DNA of 64,000 nucleotides from Protoeuglena noctilucae (lineage: Eukaryota > Chlorophyta > Pedinophyceae > Marsupiomonadales > Marsupiomonadaceae), in the NCBI GenBank assembly GCA_958009085.1, contig OY253670.1, positions 992,001-1,056,000 on the forward strand. Reading direction: 5' to 3'. Within the stretch, counting starts at the first letter, position 1. Each line of letters begins with the position of its first letter. Positions 55,864 to 64,000 of this stretch are shown here, piece by piece. A program made the translations under genes and the position numbers. A model generated the notes under the pieces. That model worked only from the letters and a program-made list of their open reading frames with translations, had not been told where the DNA came from and did no database searches.

Positions 55864-56814
55864 ATGGAGGATCGGCGTGCCGTAGTCGCTCGGTACGTCG
55901 CATATCATGACCACTTCACGGTCGTTGACGTCGGGGAGCAGTACGTGGGCGTGGCGGGGGCTCTGGCCGGCCGTGGGTGGAGCAAGGTGGGTGAAAAAGC
56001 GAGTGTACTGCGCCAGCGAGCTACAGGCGCCTTGAGATCCATCTGATGACGATTGCACTTCCTCACCCAAAGACGTAAACGCCTGACCGTCCGCAGCATG
56101 CGGCTTTCGCCCCCCCGGCGGAGGTGGCCAGCGAGGGTGCGGTGCGCGCCGCGATTCGCCAGCACTTCTCGGAGCGCAGCTGCAGGGCGGACGTGCAGCA
56201 GGTGAGCGTACGCAGGGGGGTTAACGCACGATCTGGGCCCAATCGCAGGACTCACGCCCGCGATCGTTTGCACCGCAGCTGTCCTTGGTGGCGGTGGACC
56301 ACGAGAGCGGGAGGGTCGTGGGCGTGGCATTGGTCGAGCCACACGGCTTCCGGGACGGCAGGAGCGGCGCGCTGTGCTGCTCCGGTGACGACGACGCCCC
56401 TGCGGCGTTCCTGCGCCACCAGGACGACGTGGCAGCTGTGCTGCACAGGGCGAATTCGGCTTACTTTGGCGCGAAGGGGGCGCACGGGCCCGAGGCGGTG
56501 GCCCGCCTGCACCTCGTCGCTGTCGAGCCGGCGTTCTGGGGCCAGGGCATCGGGTCTCGGCTGGTGGAGGGGGCGGTGGCGAAGGCACGCAGCGGAGGGT
56601 ACCGAGCGCTGCTGTCGGAGATGGCGGGCACCGCGTCCCTCCGCGTGGGTGAGTCTGGGGATGTGCAGGGCAGAGCGCACGGTCACCGCTGTCGTGGGCA
56701 ACGGTCCTTGACGGCTCGATCGCAGCGGAGAAGCTTGGTTTTCGGGAGGCGGCGAGGACCAAGGTGCCGTGGTCAAGCGAGGACTGCGTGCTGTTCATCA
56801 AGGAGCTCTTCTAA
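55864..56814 (+). CDS. GNAT-family N-acetyltransferase (copy 1)
   Basis: Exons 55864-55986, 56097-56201, 56279-56648, 56726-56814; 228 residues. GNAT enzymes transfer acetyl from acetyl-CoA to amines. The acetyl-CoA motif A is clear: HLVAVEPAFWGQGIGSRLVE (Q-x-x-G-x-G pyrophosphate loop). It is preceded by beta strands starting LSLVAVDHESGRVVGVAL and followed by KARSGGYRALLSEMAG and AEKLGFREAARTKVPW (motif B helix and strand). Substrate is unknown. Order of helices and strands, length, and two intron positions match the next gene, so the two are tandem duplicates. The N-terminal exon is weakly conserved, so the start is tentative. Confidence 0.75.
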
Positions 56815-57201
56815 GCAGGGCGCATCTATCCATCCGTTTCTACCCACCAGCCATTGCCAGTGCCAGAGCTAGGGCAGGCTAGCATAGCCCCACAGGATCC
56901 TGGAGCACCAGAGACTCGGAGTTCGCATGCTGATGAATCGATGAATGCCTAGCTGCTTCATCTCGCTTTCAAAGACAAGGGACAATTTGCACACGCTGGC
57001 CCAATCAAGTGCTCTGGACGGGAGGTGCTTGTCGTATATCGTTCACGCGCAGGGTCGCGATGCTCGCGGCTGCCCGGGCTTTCGCGCGCGCCCCGACAAG
57101 GTAGGTCGCGCGCGCCTGCCCCGCCCCGTGCTGACCCTCCCGCACTGCCATGCCGCGGGCGATTGGGTGCCGAGACGCCTCGCAGGTCATATCTCGGGAA
57201 A
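56815..57201. other. Intergenic region between the two GNAT genes
   Basis: 387 bases between TAA of copy 1 and ATG 57202 of copy 2. No exon could be supported. Bases 56945-57200 stay open in one plus-strand frame, but composition and splicing give no support for coding. Confidence 0.45.
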
Positions 57202-58192
57202 ATGCAGAGACTAGTAGCAGCTAGCGCGCAAGGGGAGCGATTCGCGGCCTCGCGGCTGGCGGGGTTCACGGTCGAGTCCATGGACGACAAGTTCGCCGAG
57301 GACGCCGCGCAGCTCGTCTCGCGGGTGATGGCTGATCATTCGGTTCTCGTGCCTCCACCCGATATCCGGAACTTGATCACCAGCAGCCTCTCCCTGAGCT
57401 TCTACCAGACCCTCTGCAACGAGCCCGTCAACCAGAAGGCGAGCAATGGCTTGGGGCGGGCTCTCGACACCAAAGAATGCTGCCGCAGCGCGTCTGGAAG
57501 CGCTGTGCCACCGCGCTGTGCCACCGCGCTGTGCCTGCGCTCTATGCAGCTGTCGGTCGTGGCGATCGACGAGGCGACGGGCAAGCTGGTGGGAGCGGCC
57601 GTGTCGGAGCCTCACTCTCTCGAGGATCCCGACCTCCCACTGGACCAGCTACCCGAGGAATATCGGCAATACATCGTCAACATTCGTGCGATGATGGGGG
57701 ACCTGCACAGGCAATACTTCGGGACGGAGGGGGCCTTTGCTGCCAGCGAGACGATGCACCTCTTCTTCTTGGGTAAGAGGCTCGCATGGAGCGATGCATA
57801 GAGCACATGCACAGCGCGGTGGCACGACAGCGACCCTTTTCTTTTGCAGCTGTGGATCCCTCGGCGTGGAACAGGGGCATAGGCAAGACGCTCGTCCGAG
57901 AGGCGATAGATCGGGCGCGCGAGAACGGGTACAAGGCCGTGGTGGCAGAGTACATTGCGCCGACGTCGGCACACGTGGGTGTGTGCCGTGCCACAGCGAT
58001 TGAATGAATGGCATGGGACAGGGGCTCTCGACGCGTGGCATGCTGTGTGCCTGGTCCGTATGCGCAGGAGCGTCCCAGGGCTTCAAGGCAGTCGGGCGCG
58101 TGCGGTACAAGGACTTCGAGTTCACCGGGGGAAGGCCCTTTGCATACATCGAGGGGAGCGAGGAGTGCGTGCTAATGATCCGTGCCGTGTAA
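57202..58192 (+). CDS. GNAT-family N-acetyltransferase (copy 2)
   Basis: Exons 57202-57438, 57550-57772, 57850-57978, 58068-58192; 237 residues, phases closing. Motifs: an N-terminal helix block (FTVESMDDKFAEDAAQLVSR), LSVVAIDEATGKLVGAAV, MHLFFL joined across an intron to AVDPSAWNRGIGKTLVREAI (motif A with R-x-x-G-x-G), YKAVVAEYIAP, SQGFKAVGRVRYKDFEFTGG and a C-terminal VLMIRAV. It shares with copy 1 the phase-0 intron before LS(L/V)VA and the phase-1 intron before the C-terminal A/S-x-x-G-F strand, but has one more intron inside motif A. The first donor (57439) is GC. Reading through it would give an open but Cys/Arg-rich insert that copy 1 lacks. Confidence 0.82.
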
Positions 58193-58284
58193 GGCCATGC
58201 CATGCCGTCCACTCAGGGTCCCCGTCGCAGAATCCGTAGACAAGAGAGGTAGTGTTGGGATGTTGCGTGCCAGTTGCGTGCCAG

Positions 58285-61200
58285 TCAGCGCTCCTGCAGC
58301 ACCGAGTCGGACCAGGCCAGCAGCATCTGGCGCCCCAGCTTGGGGAAGTCCGTCACCACGTCCTGCGAACGCGCGAGGTCGTCATTGTTCTAGCGGCCGC
58401 ATTGAAGCGACGCCGCCACCCGACATCCGCCCCTTGCGCCTTTCGTGTCGAGACACGCGTCAGACGACACGCGTCTCGCCTGGACGATGCGCTGGGGGTC
58501 GATGTCGTTGCGGACCAGGTCGAGGATCCGCAGGGCCTCGTCGATGTGCAGGCGGTTGTCCTCCGTCATGGCCTGCAGGAACTGCGCCCGTAACCGCCGG
58601 TCCGTTACCATCAGCCGGGCCGCGTCCTGCGCCGTGTCCGTCAGGTCCATGCCACGGCCCCCGGACCCCTCCCGCGCGAGCGTAATCAGGTTCTCCAGAC
58701 GCGTCCATTGGAACTTCCCGTCCTGGAACAGAACCTGCACCAGACGCTCCCTGCGACACACACGCGCTCGTCACGGTTGTGCACCGGCACACCGCCACAA
58801 GCACAGCCCCGGCTCTTCGAGTCGTTGCATTCGTAAGCTTTTGACTTGCACTCGCCTCAGCGCGGGGTCCTCGTCGGTCAGCAGTCGCCGGGCGATGTAG
58901 GGATACGCCACCTCCAGGAAATGGAACTCGGGCTGCAGCGTCATGCAGATGCCCTCCTGAGTCAGGAGGGAGCGGATGACGAGGGAGTAGCGCTCGGGGA
59001 TGCGGATGGGGTACTGGTACACTGCGGGGACGACGGCGAGGGAGTGTGTCGGCAGGCAGGGTCGGCGACAAGCACGACCTGACACGCAGCTGGCATTGCA
59101 CACGAAGCCCCCGCGGCGCACCGAGCTCGTTGAACTTCTGCGTGACGATGCGGAAGTTGAAGTCGCTGAGGGACTGGCCCAGCGAGTCCTGCCAGATCTT
59201 CTCGAGCGCGGGCACGATGGGGCGGATGTTGGTGCCGGGCGCCAGGAAACCCAGCTTGATGAAGTCGCCGGCCATCTCCTCGTAGTCCTCGTTCACGGCG
59301 TGCACCACGGCATCGATCAGGACCTGCCAGGGACAGAAGGGGCGCGTCGCTGTTCGTCGTCATGAGCCCGCCGGCAGCGCCTGGGCGTTCGTCGCACAAA
59401 GTGTCAAGCGTCACGGCAAGCCCTGCCGAATATGCTCTCACCTGCTTGTTCTGCTGGCTGAGGACGGCCACGTTGCCGAAGTCGACGTAGGCGATGCGGC
59501 CGTCACGCATGGCGAAGATGTTGCCCGGGTGGGGGTCGCCGTGGAACAGACCGAACTCCAGGAGCTGACGGAGGCCTGAAACGACACCCACGCGAATGAA
59601 GTCCTCCACTGCGGGGGCGGGGAGCGGTAGAAGATTGGGTTAGATCCACCGGCGTGCCCGATGCAGCGGCTGGCCATGCATGGGTGGAGGGCCGCGCCGC
59701 GCACCGTTGATGCCGGACTTGCGGATCTTGTCGGGCTCTGTGCACCGGATGCCGTCGATCCACTCCATGACCAGCATGCGCGGCCCGCTGAGGTCCTTCC
59801 GAACCCACGGGATCTTGACTGTCGGGTCCTTCTTGAAGTTGTTGTAGAAGTCCTCGATGTTCTGGGCCTCCAGCGTGTAGTCCAGCTCCTCCAGAAGCTT
59901 CTGCAAGAGGCCCGAGCCCGGCGGGGGGTCGCACAATGCGGGGCCCCCATATGCATTCCCCTCACGTTGCCTTTCGTCAGGCCCGCCACGCACCTGGCCA
60001 AACTCGTCGACGATAAGCTCGGCGTTGCAGCCGAGACGGGAGACGGAGAGGGGGTTGATGAGCCATGCGAGGGAGCGGAAGATGAGGAGGTCCCTCATGA
60101 TGGTGGGCGCCACGTTGGGTCGCTGCACCTTGATGGCCACCAGCTCCCCCGTGCCGCGAAGCGTCGCCTTGTACACCTGACCCAGAGACGCCGCCGCGAT
60201 GGGGCGCTGCGGGAGCGGGAGTGAGGGTGAGGCTCATCACGAAGCGCTGCGAGGTGAGCCCAGGACAGCACATGCGGACACGGCACGGTGTGCCTCTTCC
60301 CTGCTTTGATCTGCTAAGCTGCTATGGGCCGTCAAGTCACCTCAGAGATGCTGCTGAAGACCTCTCCCAGGGGCCGGCCCAGCTGCTCCTCCATAATGGC
60401 AAAGGCCTCCGTGTCAGGGAACGGTGGCACGTCGTCCTGAAGGATGCAGAGCTCCTCCATGTAGTCCTCACGCACTGAGAGAGGGAGGGGGCAACGCCCA
60501 AGCGGATGAGCCACGGATGAAGGCGGGGTTGCGAGACCCGTCTCAAGCACGGCAGCCGTGCCCTGCTGTGCGCAGCACGTCGGTGCCAAGGCCTCAATCC
60601 GTGCCGCTCACCGATGTCGGGCCGGTTGGCCAGGACCTGGCCAGCCTTGATGAAGCTTGGGCCGAGGTTGGTGAGGAGCTCTCGCAGCTGGGCGGCGCGC
60701 CGCCTGACGAGGTCGCGCGTGTCGTCCGCGCCGGTCAGCCGATCGTAGTAGAGACCGAGGAAGTAGGCGCTCAACAGGGCGAACATCTTGACGGCACGGC
60801 CGCCCAGGATGACCAGGTCGACCGGGGACCTGAGAGCGAGAAGCGAGGGAGCGGGACTCGTGAGTGTGCAAGCGCCGCGACGAGACGCAGCGAGGATGTT
60901 GCCCCAGCCGCGCTCCTTCTGGCGCTGCGGCACGCTGTCTCAGAGGTGCGACGCACCTCGCGACCTGCTCCCGCAGGAATTGCGGCGAGTAGCGCGACGT
61001 GATGTTGCACATCCCCGTCTCCATGTCCAGCTCCTCCAGCGTGCCCACGTCCTTATCTTTCCTGCCGAGGAGGGAGCGGGCTCGGAGGTCAAAGGCGACG
61101 CGCTGGGGCCCCGCGGCGGCTATTCATCCACGCCACCTGGTCAACCTCGCCAGCGTCGCCGCGCCACGCAATCCTCGAGGCACTTGCGCTCACGCGTTCG

Positions 61201-61604
61201 AGGTTAGCTAGGACATGGCACTGGACGCGGCCGATCGGTTCGAGAGCCCCCAAGAACGCCCCGCTCGCGGGAGCCACGAGCTGGACAAGGCCAGGCCTTT
61301 CGGGCCCGGGCATCGCACAGGGCATTCCGGGGCGAACCAGCAACGGCGCGATCGCGATAAGCGGATGATATTGCACCACCGACGCGCTTTCCGAAGCGCC
61401 AGGTGCCTCAGCACGACGGCTCGGGCTCGCAGGGCGCAATTCCCACCTGTTCAGCCGCACAGCCGGTTTGAGGGTCGGTGCAGCCACTGCATGATAGACG
61501 ACGTTTCGTAGTCGGCGGGGCGAAGTCGCCGCCTCCCTCCAACCTCGCCGCGTCGTTGCAGGCAAGGAGTGCGGGCTGGGGCCCGCCTGCAGCTCCGCCC
61601 GCAT
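58285..61604 (-). CDS. ABC1/UbiB family atypical kinase, probably plastid
   Basis: ABC1 (ADCK) atypical kinases regulate prenylquinone metabolism and plastoglobule function. Supported exons in transcript order: about 61048-60957, 60829-60612, 60474-60341, 60206-59994, 59900-59705, 59608-59442, 59323-59122, 59021-58856, 58750-58480, 58362-58285. Motifs: LGPSFIKAGQVLANRPDI (the Lys-Gly-Gln motif of the family), RPIAAASLGQVYKA, ELVAIKVQRP (ATP lysine), LLEELDYTLEAQN, RMLVMEWIDG, LFHGDPHPGN (catalytic loop), and YVDFGN (metal motif). A C-terminal helical part includes VYQYPIRIPERYSLVIRSL, VAYPYIARRLLTDEDPALRR and GKFQWTRLENLI. The N-terminus is unresolved; an Ala/Arg/Ser-rich open stretch up to ATG 61604 could be its transit peptide. 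Donors at 58479 and 58855 are GC. Subgroup not assigned. Confidence 0.88.
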
Positions 61605-61809
61605 TTGACGTCAACGGTTTAAGATGAGCGCCCTAACCCGCCGCGCCACGAACCCCTGGGACCTAGGCAAGCCCGCGAGCCAGCGCAACGGGGCCAGCGG
61701 CAGAGGCGGAGAGACGGAGCGCTACTGTGCTCGCGTATAGAGGGATTGCGGATGCAGCTACAGCGGGTGCCGGACCCGCCCAAGAGCTGGGGTGGATTCC
61801 GACGCCGCG

Positions 61810-64000
61810 TCAAGCCGTGGCGACAAGGCCGCTGTGGCGCAGGAGGGCCTCCGTGGACGGCGGCCTGCCCCGGAAGTCGACGAACACCTTCAGAGGCTCG
61901 CGCCCACCGCCCAGCCCGAGAACTGCAGGCGAATGGAGCGTGACCGTTGACGCCCCCCGTGTTAACTCCATCAGCCAGCCCGATCCACCCCATCAACCAG
62001 CCCGCTCACCCGTGTCCCGGAAACGCTGGCCCCTCTCGACGATGGCGGGCTCGTTGTCGAGGCCGACGTCCTCGAACGCGCTGAAGGCGTCCGCGCTCAG
62101 CACCTCGGCCCACTTGTAGCTGAAGTACCCCGCCGCGTAGCCGCCGGCGAAGATGTGGCTGAAGGAGCATAGGAAGCGGTCGTCCGGGTGCGGCTGCATG
62201 ACCGTGGTGCGCTGGGCCACCTTGCGCTCCCGGTCAAACACCGACTCCTCCCCGCCGGGCACAAACGTCGAGTGCAGGTCCAGGTCGATGCTCGCGAAGT
62301 GCAGCTGCCGGAGCGACATGGACCCCGCGCGGAAGTTCTTCGCCGCGACGAGTTTCTGGTACATTTCCTCCGGGAGCGGCTCCCCCGTCTCGTAGTGGCA
62401 GGCAAAGCTGAAGAGCGTGCGGCGCTCGTAGGCCCAGTTCTCCATGAACTGGCTCGGGAGCTCCACGGCGTCCTGCGGGCGTCGAAGGACAGTCGCGGTG
62501 ATACAGGGAGCGCGCTAGGGCCCCGTATTCGCCCCCAACGTTTTGTTGGGGGCGGGTAAGGGTAGGGTAGGGTAGGTCAAACCGGGCCTCACCCACTCGA
62601 CGCCCCGGATGCCCGCCACCAGGCCCTCCGTCTGGTTGGTGAGCATGTGCTGCAGCGCGTGGCCGAACTCGTGGAAGAGTGTCTCCACTTCACGCCACGT
62701 CATGAGCGACGGCTTGTCGCCGATGGGCGGCGTCTGGTTGCAGACCATGTGCGCCACGGGGAGCCGCACGGACTCGCCATCCCGCGCAAACAGCCGGCTC
62801 TGGCCGCACACCTCGTCCATCCAAGCACCGCCGCGCTTCTCCGCAGGCCGCGAGTAGGGGTCCAGGTAAAAGTAGGCCTTTGGCCGACCGTTCTGCATCG
62901 CACGACTCGACGACCTCCTCTCAAAGCCTGCCAGCTTCGGGCCACTTGTCGTTGGTCACCCACCGACGCAAGTCATCGCGACCTGGCGCATCGACACGCC
63001 CTTGCCCTGCTGACTGACCTGCATCACCCGGAAGAAACGGACGTCCTGGTGCCACACGGGCACCTCCCCATCCGCCGCCTCCACCTCGATCCCGAACAGG
63101 CGCCCCGCCAAAGCAAACAGGCCCTCCAACACGGCGGGGAGGGCAAAGTACGGCCGGAGCTCCTCGTCGGTGATGGCGTACCTGCGTGGATTGCAGACTT
63201 ACTGCGGCGTTCGCGCAACCCCATACATCAGTGGGACGGGGGGTGCGCCACCGCCCTGCCGTGCTCTCGCTCACTTTTTCTCCCTCAGGCGCTCGGCCCA
63301 GTAACCCGTGTCCCAGTGCATGAGCTCGTAGTCCGCGCCGTTCTCCTTGGCGAAGGCCCGGACCTCCTCCAGGTCCCTCGCAGCCGCGTCATACGACGCC
63401 ACGCGGAGCTCCTCGATCAGCTCGAGCGCCCGGGGAAGCGTGGCCATCTTGGAGGCGCAGGAAACCTCGGCGAAGTTGGCATACCCGATGAGCTTGGCCT
63501 TCTCCGCCCGGAGGATGAGGATCTGCGCAGACGTACCAGGACATCCCGTGCTATCAACACTCGTCCTTTCACCACGACCACAGCTGCTGGACTGGCTCAC
63601 GGGTCGCTGCTGGGACTGCAACGTCGCCGTCGTGTCACTCGCCCGCACCGCACCTTGTTGATGATGGGCGTGTTGTCCACGTCGCCGGACGACGCCCGCT
63701 TGATGTTCGCGAGGTACAGCTCCTCGCGCAGGGCGCGGCTCTTGGCGTGCTGAAGCACGGGCATCAGCGAGGGGATGTCCAGCGTGAACATCCACGGGCC
63801 GGCCTCCGGGGTCGAGTCGGGGTGGCCTTCCCTCTTGGCTGTCTGCGAGCGCCTGGGCCAGGGCCGGCTCAGCACCGCGCCAGGCCTGCAACACGCACCG
63901 CAGCGTCCGCTTGGATGCAGCACCCGCTGCGACCCCCGCCATGCGCAGGAGTCCTCGCCTGCGACGCCAGCGACAGGGCCGATGCAGGGAGGCCCTCGAC
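61810..64000 (-). CDS. M3 family metallopeptidase (oligopeptidase A / organellar oligopeptidase type), 5' partial
   Basis: Zinc endopeptidase that degrades short peptides such as cleaved targeting presequences in plastids and mitochondria. Exons within the window, in transcript order: 64000-63959 (continues outside), 63842-63654, 63522-63275, 63181-63019, 62892-62593, 62472-62010, 61922-61810; 505 C-terminal residues. Matches: [66 protein letters not shown], and the zinc-binding [12 protein letters not shown] (HExxH) with the downstream glutamate in [16 protein letters not shown]. Substrate-loop and C-terminal blocks follow ([32 protein letters not shown]). The catalytic residues expected of the family are all present. 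The donor at 63958 is GC. Confidence 0.93.
62531..62577. repeat. Hairpin plus GGGTA repeats in an M3-peptidase intron
   Basis: Inside the intron 62592-62473 a perfect 9-base inverted repeat (62531-62539 and 62545-62553, 5-base loop) is followed by four GGGTA-like units (62554-62577, plus strand). In the transcript these read as TACCC units next to a GC-rich hairpin. Confidence 0.75.

Noticed and set aside
57439-57549. Reading copy 2 of the GNAT pair straight through 57439-57549
   Set aside because: The frame is open, but the inserted Cys/Arg-rich text is absent from copy 1, whose intron sits at exactly this point.
61605-61809. A small gene between ABC1K and the M3 peptidase
   Set aside because: Open stretches here lack start context, splice partners and recognisable protein character. 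They are best seen as the 3' flank of the peptidase gene's strand and the 5' region of ABC1K.
1-64000. tRNA, rRNA, CRISPR, transposon or virus-derived elements
   Set aside because: None seen. The repeats found are short tandem or coding repeats, and no reverse transcriptase, integrase, transposase or capsid-like coding was recognised.

Overview
The window is nuclear DNA of a GC-rich, intron-rich photosynthetic eukaryote, most likely a green-lineage microalga. Evidence: a Mg-chelatase H subunit, a plastid-lipid (fibrillin) protein, a thylakoid-lumen cyclophilin of the plant CYP28 type with a twin-arginine signal, a plant PRT1-type E3 ligase and a plant-type M3 oligopeptidase, all broken by short introns (about 80-200 bases) with GTGAG/GTGCG or GCGAG donors and YAG acceptors. 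A Chlorella-like trebouxiophyte would fit, but the sequence alone does not settle the class. No transposon, viral remnant, tRNA, rRNA or CRISPR array was recognised. All exon joins were worked out by eye from splice consensus, reading phase and remembered family sequences; for most genes every phase closes exactly.

Layout. 54-8124 (+): a divergent Mg-chelatase H protein in 24 exons with a long N-terminal extension. 8706-12426 (-): a 947-residue secreted Cys/Pro/Thr- and Gly-rich extracellular or wall protein. 12892-13892 (+): UPF0548/DUF1990 protein. 14159-15607 (+): Glu/Leu/Val-type amino-acid dehydrogenase. 15713-17157 (-): PRT1-like RING/ZZ ubiquitin ligase. 17661-32457 (+): a giant (~4,270 residue) coiled-coil protein. 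32901-38534 (-): exocyst subunit SEC15. 38829-40523 (+): plastid PAP/fibrillin. 40715-43725 (+): probable pseudokinase. 44011-50685 (+): second-largest subunit of RNA polymerase I. 50766-51623 (-): unrecognised protein. 51762-54021 (-): F-box protein. 54243-55527 (+): CYP28-like lumenal cyclophilin. 55864-56814 and 57202-58192 (+): tandem GNAT acetyltransferases. 58285-61604 (-): ABC1/UbiB atypical kinase. 61810-64000 (-): M3 metallopeptidase, cut by the window edge.

The genes do not form one pathway. Several are plastid-directed (Mg-chelatase H, fibrillin, CYP28, probably ABC1K and M3 peptidase), while others serve the nucleus, secretion or protein turnover. Neighbours are often divergent with a few hundred bases between them, suggesting shared promoter regions (12427-12891, 17158-17660, 38535-38828, 54022-54242).

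The most striking global feature is splicing. About 16 of roughly 125 introns read here start with GC instead of GT, nearly always as GCGAG. Other points of interest are the coiled-coil extension on the chelatase subunit, the catalytically degenerate kinase, the degenerate PPIase site in the cyclophilin, the double-heptad repeat of the giant coiled-coil protein, and the acetyltransferase pair.
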